Shown here one piece after another: positions 6,813 through 12,320 of a DNA stretch of 12,320 bases. The DNA comes from an uncultured Mycoplasmatota bacterium (GTDB taxonomy: Bacteria; Bacillota_I; Bacilli_A; RF39; UBA660). The stretch's first letter is position 1. Every line of letters starts with the position of its first letter. The stretch is taken from contig USET01000019.1 of assembly GCA_900553765.1 (NCBI GenBank), forward strand, positions 1 through 12,320, written 5' to 3'. Both the position numbers and the translations under genes were made by a program. Below the pieces are notes generated by a model that had not been told where the DNA came from, made no database searches, and was given only the letters and a program-made list of their open reading frames with translations.

Positions 6813-7403
6813 CTATCTTACGATGTGATCGATACTTTTCTTTGGAATTCCTTCTATCATATAAGTATCATCTTCTATATGGAACGCTTCATTTGTTTGA
6901 AGCAATTCTTCGAAAATGATACGAGATACCATATCTCTCTTGGGAGCTTCCCCCTCACCTTTCCAAATATTACAATATGTATTACAATCTATCCAATCAA
7001 GCCATATATAATACATTTCAATCTGTTCTTTTTGTACTAGACGCATCAAGTGAAACAAATCTTCTTGCTCCAAATCGATATTTTTTAATGAACTTTCTGG
7101 ATGCAGTGACACATATTCTTTGACGAATTTTCTTACAGCGACAACATGATTCTGATTGTGTCTCGCTTTTTTATGAAAAACTTTCCCATCTTTCAAAATA
7201 AATATAATCTGTGGTGGCACTGCAATATACTTTTTCAAACAACGATACATTTCTTCTTCCGATAGATAAGAAGGAAAATCATTCTCCATCATATATTCTA
7301 TATATTCATCAATTGCAGGTTTACACGCTTCCGCATAATCACACCCAGCTGTTTCACGTATTTCTTTTAAAATTGATCTTTTAAATTTTGTTTTTAAGTT
7401 CAT
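6813..7403 (-). CDS. Hypothetical protein, upstream member of a paralogue pair
   Basis: A 196-residue soluble protein with a basic N-terminus (MNLKTKFKRSILKEIRE) and a core segment PPQIIFILKDGKVFHK at residues 63-78 that matches the downstream neighbour. The rest is rich in acidic residues and aromatics (EMYYIWLDWIDCNTYCNIW). The fold and function are unrecognised. Two in-frame ATGs exist at 7409 and 7403. I choose 7403 because the GAGGG ribosome site touches the first ATG directly but lies 6 nt from the second. The gene is divergent from the RNase J gene across a 237-bp intergenic region and is probably the first of a two-gene operon. Only 13 bp separate it from the next gene. Confidence 0.8.
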   Translation of the reverse strand: MNLKTKFKRSILKEIRETAGCDYAEACKPAIDEYIEYMMENDFPSYLSEEEMYRCLKKYIAVPPQIIFILKDGKVFHKKARHNQNHVVAVRKFVKEYVSLHPESSLKNIDLEQEDLFHLMRLVQKEQIEMYYIWLDWIDCNTYCNIWKGEGEAPKRDMVSRIIFEELLQTNEAFHIEDDTYMIEGIPKKSIDHIVR

Positions 7404-7417
7404 ATCCATCCCTCAAC

Positions 7418-7446
7418 ATTATCGTAACACACTTTCCCTTTGAAAA
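7418..7446 (-). promoter_or_regulatory. Candidate promoter for the paralogue pair
   Basis: Minus-strand TTTTCA (7441-7446), 17 bp, then GATAAT (7418-7423): 4/6 and 5/6 matches. The predicted start near 7411 falls inside the GAGGG ribosome site (7410-7414), which makes the assignment uncertain, though similarly tight spacing recurs elsewhere in the window. Confidence 0.35.
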
Positions 7447-7456
7447 ACAATAGGAC

Positions 7457-7485
7457 TGGACAAATATCGAAAAAACAAGTATAAT
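7457..7485 (+). promoter_or_regulatory. Sigma-A type promoter for the RNase J gene
   Basis: TGGACA (7457-7462), 17 bp, TATAAT (7480-7485): one mismatch from consensus overall. The predicted start near 7492 gives a leader of about 155 nt, far longer than for other genes here. Confidence 0.88.
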
Positions 7486-7496
7486 GTGAGAGTGAA

Positions 7497-7515
7497 TTTG
7501 AAATTTGATTTCAAA
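7497..7515 (+). promoter_or_regulatory. 5' leader hairpin of the RNase J transcript
   Basis: A perfect 8-bp inverted repeat, TTTGAAAT / ATTTCAAA with a TTG loop, begins about 5 nt after the predicted transcription start. A hairpin this near the 5' end would hinder 5'-3' exonucleases of the RNase J type. Part of the 7410-7646 intergenic region. A-rich unstructured sequence runs from about 7516 to 7579. Confidence 0.55.
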
Positions 7516-7579
7516 CAACGTATTTTATAAATGTAAATAAAAATAATTTAGACGGGTTACAAAAAAATAAAATATGATC

Positions 7580-7619
7580 TTGTTCAAAAAAGAACAATGT
7601 TTTTATGAACGATTTTTTT
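7580..7619 (+). promoter_or_regulatory. Possible attenuator: two mutually exclusive hairpins in the RNase J leader
   Basis: Hairpin A pairs TTGTTC (7580-7585) with GAACAA (7592-7597). Hairpin B pairs GTTCA (7582-7586) plus five A's (7587-7591) with five T's (7600-7604) plus TGAAC (7606-7610), with one bulged A at 7605, and is followed by GA and seven T's (7613-7619), as in an intrinsic terminator. The two share 7582-7585 and cannot coexist. All stems are AT-rich, so the evidence is suggestive only. Confidence 0.35.
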
Positions 7620-7646
7620 CATTTATAAAAAAGGAAAGGAGATTTT

Positions 7647-9335
7647 ATGAAGTTATTTGATAATAATCATCATCAAGTTGCAACGAAGATTTTTGCACTC
7701 GGTGGACTTGGTGAAGTCGGTAAAAACATGTATTGTGTTATGCATGGAAACGAACTAGTGATTACCGATGCTGGAATTACTTTCCCTGGTGGAGAACTTA
7801 TGGGAATCGATTATGTTATTCCAGATTTTACATTTTTAAAGAAAAACGAGAAAAAAATTAAAGCACTTTTTATTACACACGGACACGAAGACCACATTGG
7901 AGGAATTCCATTTTTACTACAAACGGTCAATATTCCAGTTATCTATGCACCAAATCAAGCAGTAGGATTGATCCGTAAGAAGTTAGATGAAAGGAACATT
8001 CAATATAAAAATTTAATCGTATACGATGAAAAAACGAAAGTAAAATTCAAAAATATCGAAGTAGAATTTTTCCGTACCACACATTCAATTCCAGATTCAC
8101 ATGGAATTTGTATTACGACACCAAATGGGATCGTCGTAACAACGGGAGATTTTAAATTCGATTTAACGCCAATTGGACCAATGGCCAATATCCATAAAAT
8201 GGCAGAGATTGGATCTCGTGGAGTTACCCTACTCATGAGTGACTCTACTAATGCGTTAAACGAAGGAATGAGTATGAGTGAGTCTAAAGTAGACAATGCA
8301 CTCCAAGAAATTTTTAAAAAGCATCATGGAAGAATTATCATCGCAACTTTCGCAAGTAATATTTACCGTCTAAAACATATCGTAGAAACATGTCATAAAA
8401 ACGGAAGAAAGATTGCGACATTCGGTCGCTCGATGGATACGAATATCGATATATCTATTCAAGGTGGATACATTAAAAATAAAGATATCTTTATTACACC
8501 GGAAGAAGCAACTCATTTACCAGATCACAAAGTATGTCTACTCTGTACGGGATCACAAGGAGAGCCACTTGCTGCACTTTCTAGAATTGCAAATGGAACA
8601 CATCGTCAAATCAAATTAAAATCTGATGACGTCGTCGTTTTCTCTTCTAGCCCGATTCCAGGAAATGCGCTTAGTATTTCAAGAACGATCAATAAACTAT
8701 ACTTACGCGGGGTAGAGGTTTATACAAATACTTCTCTTAGCGACATTCACACATCTGGACATGGAAGCCAAGAAGAGTTAAAACTAATGTTACGATTGAT
8801 CAAACCAAAATACTTTATGCCATTCCACGGAGAATACCGCATGTTAAAACAACACGCCGATCTTGGAGTAGAATGTGATATTCCAAAGAAAAATACATTC
8901 GTCCTTGGAAATGGTGATGTACTTTCTATGTATAAAGGAAAAATTGAAAGAGACGGAACTGTACAAGCTGGGGATGTATACGTCGATGGAAATCGAATTG
9001 GAGATGTCGGTGGTGCTGTCATCAAAGATAGAAAGATCATGGCAAACGATGGAATCGTCATCGTTATTTGTAACATCGATACGAAAAAGAAGATGTTGTT
9101 AAGCAATCCAAATATTACAACACGTGGTTTCGTCCTAGTCAATGATAACATCGCTTTACTCCACGACTTAGAACACATTAGTAAACGAGCAATCGAATCA
9201 ACATTAAAAGATCGTGTTAACTATAGCGATATGAAAAGTGCAATTATGACAGAGCTTACAAGTTACATATATGAGAAAACAGGAAGAAAACCAATTATTC
9301 TCCCTGTCATCATGGATATTAAGCGCAATAGCTAA
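7647..9335 (+). CDS. rnjA: Ribonuclease J1 (5'-3' exo/endoribonuclease)
   Basis: A 562-residue metallo-beta-lactamase/beta-CASP RNase, the usual RNase J length. Metal ligands are intact: HGHEDH (78-83), H146 in TTHSIPDS, D168 in TTGDFKFD, and the later H394 in PFHGEY. The beta-CASP domain carries TFASNIYR (234-241), GRSM (260-263), CTGSQGEP (300-307) and SSSPIPGN (333-340). HTSGHG lies at 368-373. The C-terminal dimerisation domain follows and ends with the YEKTGRKPIILPVIM segment typical of RNase J1. The intact metal site favours RNase J1 over the less active J2. The enzyme degrades and matures mRNA and rRNA in the cytoplasm. It is monocistronic, with a strong AAAGGAG ribosome site, its own near-consensus promoter and a long structured leader. 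Confidence 0.96.
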   Translation: MKLFDNNHHQVATKIFALGGLGEVGKNMYCVMHGNELVITDAGITFPGGELMGIDYVIPDFTFLKKNEKKIKALFITHGHEDHIGGIPFLLQTVNIPVIYAPNQAVGLIRKKLDERNIQYKNLIVYDEKTKVKFKNIEVEFFRTTHSIPDSHGICITTPNGIVVTTGDFKFDLTPIGPMANIHKMAEIGSRGVTLLMSDSTNALNEGMSMSESKVDNALQEIFKKHHGRIIIATFASNIYRLKHIVETCHKNGRKIATFGRSMDTNIDISIQGGYIKNKDIFITPEEATHLPDHKVCLLCTGSQGEPLAALSRIANGTHRQIKLKSDDVVVFSSSPIPGNALSISRTINKLYLRGVEVYTNTSLSDIHTSGHGSQEELKLMLRLIKPKYFMPFHGEYRMLKQHADLGVECDIPKKNTFVLGNGDVLSMYKGKIERDGTVQAGDVYVDGNRIGDVGGAVIKDRKIMANDGIVIVICNIDTKKKMLLSNPNITTRGFVLVNDNIALLHDLEHISKRAIESTLKDRVNYSDMKSAIMTELTSYIYEKTGRKPIILPVIMDIKRNS

Positions 9336-9342
9336 TATCCTT

Positions 9343-9367
9343 TTTTATTACATTTGATGTAATAAAA
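9343..9367. other. Perfect hairpin between convergent genes
   Basis: An 11-bp perfect inverted repeat (TTTTATTACAT / ATGTAATAAAA, loop TTG at 9354-9356) lies between the RNase J stop (9335) and inside the last codons and stop of the histidine kinase (9348). On neither strand is the stem followed by a good T-tract, so it is not a classic intrinsic terminator, though it may stabilise or help end both transcripts. Confidence 0.6.
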
Positions 9368-10586
9368 TCGTGACTGTCGTTCCTTTTCCTTCTATCGATT
9401 GATATTTCATCGTCCCTTCGTGAGCTAAGATAATCTCATTCGATAATGATACTCCTAACCCTGTTCCTTTCCTTTTCGTCGTAAAGAATGGCTCTGTCAT
9501 TCTCTTTAAATTTTCCTCGGAAATACCACACCCTTGATCTTTCACTTGAATCTCTACTCTATGATCTTTTGTAACCTTACTTGCAACAGATAAAGTCCCT
9601 CCATCTTCCATCGCCTCGACGCTATTCTTTAAAAGATTTACAATCACCTGTGATAATCTGTGATAGTCTCCATTAATATATACTTCATCATCCATAATAT
9701 GAAAATCTGCTTGAATTTTCTTTTCTTTTAAAATAGGTAAAAAATGATTCGTTACTTCTTCCAGTAATAAATTAATATCTAAAATATCCTTCTCTACTTT
9801 CACTTTAGTCATCGATAAAAAATCCTGTAATAATACTAAAGTACGGTCTATTTCCTCCTTCATAATCGGAATATAAGTATCGACATGTTCTTGATTTTTT
9901 GTGTCTAACATATCCAAATATCCCTTACACACTGCAATCGGATTTTTGATTTCATGCGTAATTTTAAATAGCGATGTTCTAATCTGTTTTTCTCTTTCCA
10001 ACTCTTTGATCGTCATATGAAACTTCAAGATCTGTTCTCCTTTTTCAAATAAATATAAAATAAATTGTGTGGCAAGTTCTAATAATGTAATATATCCTAT
10101 TGCAAACAGCACATTGATCCATACAGTTTCTGTAGGCGCCGATACAAAGAAATAAATCAATAGCAGAGTAGCTCCACTAATAAAAATAAAACTTTGTTCT
10201 ATCCACCTACGATGAACACTTCTTTTAATACCAACGTAATACAAAAGTCCATATAATGCATATTCCAATATGAAATAATATGGTTGTACTTGAAATAGAT
10301 TTCCACCATAGAAACAAAGTAAAATAGATATTACAAAAATGCTGAATGGTTGACGATAACAATATGCCATCCATAGTGGAATATGTAAAAATAAATAGTT
10401 GATCTCAGAAGATCCCATCATATAAAATCTTGTAGATAGGTAAAAAGATGAAATAAATGCAAAGTCTAACAGCAATTTATTCTCCTCTTTTCCGATTCCC
10501 TTCTGGTATGCTAAATAAAATAAATATAGTACTAATGGAAATGTAATACTTACAATATGAATTAAGATCGTTTCAAATAAATTCAT
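9348..10586 (-). CDS. Multi-pass membrane sensor histidine kinase (orphan)
   Basis: A 412-residue kinase. Residues 1-180 are strongly hydrophobic with about six membrane helices and very short loops, so the sensor is the membrane domain itself, as in KinB-like kinases. A linker helix (about 182-202) leads to the HisKA domain with ITHEIKNP (209-216, phospho-accepting H211). The HATPase domain shows the N box LLKNSVEAM (318-326), the G1 box DQGCGIS (350-356), the F box EPFFTTKRKG (365-374) and the G2 box GTGLGVSLS (374-382). All catalytic motifs are present. No response regulator lies next to it, so its partner must be encoded elsewhere. The ATG at 10586 has an AGAGGTGA ribosome site. The ligand and pathway cannot be told from sequence; a KinB-like or cell-envelope role is possible. 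Confidence 0.93.
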   Translation of the reverse strand: MNLFETILIHIVSITFPLVLYLFYLAYQKGIGKEENKLLLDFAFISSFYLSTRFYMMGSSEINYLFLHIPLWMAYCYRQPFSIFVISILLCFYGGNLFQVQPYYFILEYALYGLLYYVGIKRSVHRRWIEQSFIFISGATLLLIYFFVSAPTETVWINVLFAIGYITLLELATQFILYLFEKGEQILKFHMTIKELEREKQIRTSLFKITHEIKNPIAVCKGYLDMLDTKNQEHVDTYIPIMKEEIDRTLVLLQDFLSMTKVKVEKDILDINLLLEEVTNHFLPILKEKKIQADFHIMDDEVYINGDYHRLSQVIVNLLKNSVEAMEDGGTLSVASKVTKDHRVEIQVKDQGCGISEENLKRMTEPFFTTKRKGTGLGVSLSNEIILAHEGTMKYQSIEGKGTTVTILLHQM

Positions 10587-10604
10587 TTTCTCACCTCTGA
10601 TGTC

Positions 10605-10613
10605 ATTATAACA
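10605..10613 (-). promoter_or_regulatory. Extended -10 promoter for the histidine kinase
   Basis: A minus-strand TGTTATAAT gives a perfect extended -10 (TGnTATAAT). No good -35 is seen, which extended -10 promoters can tolerate. The predicted start near 10598 coincides with the first base of the ribosome site (10591-10598), so the leader would be about 12 nt. Confidence 0.65.
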
Positions 10614-10637
10614 ACACTCATCTGTCGAGGTTTGTCG

Positions 10638-10671
10638 AAAAAAGAAAAAAAGTGATGAAATTTATCACTTT
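10638..10671 (-). terminator. Intrinsic terminator of the EIIB-like gene
   Basis: Minus-strand AAAGTGAT / ATCACTTT (10664-10671 with 10649-10656, 7-nt loop) followed by a T-tract, one C and six more T's. The TGA stop at 10665-10667 is inside the stem. Confidence 0.9.
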
Positions 10672-10979
10672 AATGCATCGATATATTTTTTTAATTGTTG
10701 TGCATCTTCACCGAGAATAATTTTCAATTGGTTATCGATTTCTACAATTCCCTGTGCTCCTAACTTTTGAATAGCATCTTTATTGACTTTATCCACATCT
10801 CTCACATTAACAATAAACCGAGACTTGTGGAATTCATAATCCAAAATATTCGCTTTTCCACCTAAGTAACCTACTAACTTATTCGCTTCCATTTTAAAGT
10901 CTTTTTTCTTCGATCTCGTAATCGCAATTGCTATAATAAGTAAAATAACAATAATTATAATGTATTGTACATATTCCAT
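10665..10979 (-). CDS. Membrane-anchored PTS EIIB-like domain protein lacking the active-site cysteine
   Basis: A 104-residue protein: one N-terminal membrane helix (about residues 4-21), a basic linker (TRSKKKDFK), then a domain matching the glucose-family PTS EIIB fold. LGGKANI (39-45) corresponds to the usual LGGKENI, and VRDVDKVNKDAIQKLGAQGIVEIDNQLKIILG (59-90) to the usual DxxKVDxxxLKxLGAxGVxxxGxxxQxIxG pattern. At the position of the phosphorylated Cys there is His51, while the Arg three residues later (R54) is kept. In working transporters EIIB is fused to or paired with EIIC; here it stands alone with its own promoter and terminator. It is probably not a sugar transporter subunit, but a regulatory or structural relative. 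The ATG at 10979 has a GGTGAT ribosome site. Confidence 0.78.
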   Translation of the reverse strand: MEYVQYIIIIVILLIIAIAITRSKKKDFKMEANKLVGYLGGKANILDYEFHKSRFIVNVRDVDKVNKDAIQKLGAQGIVEIDNQLKIILGEDAQQLKKYIDALK

Positions 10980-10994
10980 TTTATCACCACTATC

Positions 10995-11024
10995 ATTATA
11001 CTATAAATTTCATATTTTTTACAA
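10995..11024 (-). promoter_or_regulatory. Promoter for the EIIB-like gene
   Basis: Minus-strand TTGTAA (11019-11024), 18 bp, TATAAT (10995-11000). The predicted start near 10988 falls on the first base of the ribosome site GGTGAT (10983-10988), leaving a leader of about 9 nt. It is divergent from the rodA promoter. Confidence 0.6.
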
Positions 11025-11070
11025 TTTTTCTTTGATTCCTTAAAAAATATGTCAGATTTACCTTCCTTTA

Positions 11071-11099
11071 TTGAAACCAACTATGAATTAGTGTAATAT
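11071..11099 (+). promoter_or_regulatory. Sigma-A type promoter for rodA
   Basis: TTGAAA (11071-11076), 17 bp, TAATAT (11094-11099). The predicted start near 11106 is the first base of the AGGTGA ribosome site. A TTG codon at 11101 that could open the reading frame lies upstream of this start point and would not be transcribed. Confidence 0.75.
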
Positions 11100-11115
11100 A
11101 TTGTTAGGTGAGATT

Positions 11116-12246
11116 ATGAAAAACATTTCTAAATATAAAGTGGATCGTTGGATTCTAATTCCAATGATTTTATTTGCTATGATCAGCATTTTAACAATTT
11201 ATAGTGCACAATCCATGTTACCTAGTTATATGCACGATTTGGCATTCCGACAACTAGTATGGTACATCATTGGATTTGGACTCGCATATTTTATCATGTT
11301 TATCGGAAACGATTTTATCTATCGGAATATTTGGATTCTATATGGTATTGGCATTGTAACTCTCATCCTACTTCTCATCTTTGGTACTCCAATTAATGAT
11401 GCAAAATGTTGGTTTACCATTCCAGGAATTGGTACAATTCAACCAAGCGAATTTATGAAGATCATTCTAATTATTGCAATCGGAACTCTCATTCATGATT
11501 TTAATGAAAATTTTAATAACCCTACCTTAATGGAAGAGTTTAAATTTTTAATTAAAGTCGGTATTGTCGTTTTAATACCTAGTGTTTTAACTTTTCTCCA
11601 ACCCGATACAGGAGTCGTTCTCATCTACTTGTTAATTACGACAGTAATGCTATTTGTCGCTGGTATTCGCTATCGTTGGTTCCTGATCGGATTTGGAATT
11701 ATCGCCTTTGTAATAGCAGTCATCTTAGCCATTTATTTTATCAGTACTGATTTATTTGTCGATATCTTCGGAACGAGTTTCTTCTTGCGAGTCGATCGAC
11801 TACTCGATTGGTCGAACAAAAGTGGCTTTCAATTGCAAAACGGAATTAGTGCGATCGGATCCGGTGGTTTATTCGGAAATGGATTCAATCATACCCCAGT
11901 CTATTTCCCAGAACCACAAACAGATTTTATCTTTGCTGTTTTCGGAAGCAACTTTGGATTTATTGGAACACTCGCATTATTATCTCTTATCGTCTTTTTC
12001 GATATTAAACTTATTACAATCGCTATCAAAAACACATCCAATTTAAATAAATATGTCATCTCTGGAATCGTCGGTATGTTAATCTATCAACAACTACAGA
12101 ACATTGGGATGACATTTGGACTGATGCCAATTACTGGTATCACCTTGCCTTTTATTAGTTACGGTGGTTCTAGTTTATTAAGTTATATGATCATGGCCGG
12201 AATATTTTTCAATATATCAAACGAATCCTTACGTTATACAAATTAA
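11116..12246 (+). CDS. rodA: SEDS-family peptidoglycan polymerase RodA
   Basis: A 376-residue protein with about ten membrane helices, of the SEDS family that polymerises lipid II into glycan strands together with a class B penicillin-binding protein. Visible motifs: QPSEFMK (109-115), QPDTG (162-166), YFPEPQTDF (263-271) with the conserved Asp270 that is likely catalytic, NIGMTFG (329-335) and PFISYGGSSLL (345-355). The NIGMT-G motif and the PE-x-x-TDFIFAV segment favour RodA (elongation) over FtsW (division). The ATG at 11116 is chosen over a TTG at 11101 because the AGGTGAG ribosome site lies 4 nt before it and the promoter places the mRNA start after the TTG. It is monocistronic between its own promoter and terminator; no mreBCD or PBP gene is in the window. 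Confidence 0.93.
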   Translation: MKNISKYKVDRWILIPMILFAMISILTIYSAQSMLPSYMHDLAFRQLVWYIIGFGLAYFIMFIGNDFIYRNIWILYGIGIVTLILLLIFGTPINDAKCWFTIPGIGTIQPSEFMKIILIIAIGTLIHDFNENFNNPTLMEEFKFLIKVGIVVLIPSVLTFLQPDTGVVLIYLLITTVMLFVAGIRYRWFLIGFGIIAFVIAVILAIYFISTDLFVDIFGTSFFLRVDRLLDWSNKSGFQLQNGISAIGSGGLFGNGFNHTPVYFPEPQTDFIFAVFGSNFGFIGTLALLSLIVFFDIKLITIAIKNTSNLNKYVISGIVGMLIYQQLQNIGMTFGLMPITGITLPFISYGGSSLLSYMIMAGIFFNISNESLRYTN

Positions 12247-12274
12247 AAAGACTCAACTTGAGTCTTTATTTTTT
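12247..12274. terminator. Bidirectional intrinsic terminator between rodA and the convergent gene
   Basis: Perfect 9-bp stem AAAGACTCA / TGAGTCTTT with a 3-nt loop (12256-12258). The plus side continues ATTTTTT; on the minus side the stem is followed by TT, AA, TTT. It directly abuts the rodA stop and contains the stop of the minus-strand gene. Confidence 0.88.
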
Positions 12275-12320
12275 ATCTGTCATCATTTCTTTTATGGTTG
12301 TTCCAAGCGTTGCGATATTT
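12266..12320 (-). CDS. C-terminal end of a minus-strand gene (partial)
   Basis: An open frame enters at the window edge on the minus strand and ends with TAA at 12266-12268. The last residues read NIATLGTTIKEMMTDKK, a plausible helical, charged protein tail. It ends exactly at the bidirectional terminator, like the other genes here. Too short to identify. Confidence 0.45.
   Translation of the reverse strand, partial: NIATLGTTIKEMMTDKK

Noticed and set aside
2790..7403. Possible defence island around the HerA-like gene
   Set aside because: The neighbours are ftsY, ylxM, a small membrane protein and an unrelated paralogue pair; no nuclease, SIR2, methylase or other effector motif is visible.
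7404..7409. Upstream ATG (7409) for the 196-residue hypothetical protein
   Set aside because: The GAGGG ribosome site directly abuts this ATG, leaving no spacer; the ATG at 7403 has a 6-nt spacer.
8747..9178. 143-codon minus-strand frame inside the RNase J gene
   Set aside because: Antisense shadow of a strongly conserved gene, with no ribosome site or recognisable domain.
11101..11115. Upstream TTG start for rodA adding five residues
   Set aside because: It falls before the predicted transcription start and overlaps the ribosome site that serves the ATG at 11116.
1..12320. Mycoplasma-type code (TGA as tryptophan)
   Set aside because: TGA ends at least two genes exactly at terminators (6164, 10665), and the tryptophan codons I checked are TGG.

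Overview
The window looks like a compact, AT-rich Bacillota genome, probably a Bacilli lineage related to the Mollicutes/RF39-type gut bacteria; that placement is inferred from gene content and not proven. Support for it: strong AGGAGG/GGTGA ribosome sites, sigma-A type promoters (TTGACA/TATAAT), U-tract terminators, ftsY beside a ylxM-type gene, an RNase J1, a RodA, and a prepilin carrying InlB-type repeats. TGA acts as a stop and tryptophan is encoded by TGG, so the code is not the Mycoplasma variant. I see no rRNA, tRNA, CRISPR array or insertion sequence.

Layout. (1) 1-2773, minus: a two-gene surface operon. A well-formed promoter drives a 699-residue type IV prepilin-like protein whose pilin module is extended by four InlB/Flg_new repeats, an InlB/Big_2-like hybrid unit and a cysteine-rich C-terminal domain. 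It is followed by a single-pass membrane protein cut by the window edge. (2) 2775-6135, minus: ftsY, a small three-helix membrane protein, ylxM and a HerA-type hexameric ATPase, closely packed or overlapping and closed by a terminator. This joins membrane targeting (SRP receptor) to a DNA-translocase-like ATPase. (3) 6140-7446, minus: two adjacent unrecognised genes that look like divergent paralogues, with their own terminator. (4) 7410-7646: a 237-bp divergent intergenic region with a near-consensus promoter and a structured leader of about 155 nt for RNase J. (5) 7647-9335, plus: RNase J1. (6) 9348-10613, minus: an orphan multi-pass sensor histidine kinase converging on RNase J across a perfect hairpin. 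(7) 10638-11024, minus: a membrane-anchored PTS EIIB-like protein whose phosphorylatable cysteine position holds histidine. (8) 11071-12274, plus: rodA, with a bidirectional terminator facing the last codons of another minus-strand gene.

The genes mix housekeeping functions (protein targeting, mRNA decay, cell-wall elongation) with surface and sensory functions. Two architectural habits recur: promoters so close to the gene that the predicted mRNA starts at or near the Shine-Dalgarno sequence, and hairpins that contain or abut the stop codon. The strongest candidates for something new are the composite pilin operon and the Cys-to-His EIIB-like membrane protein.
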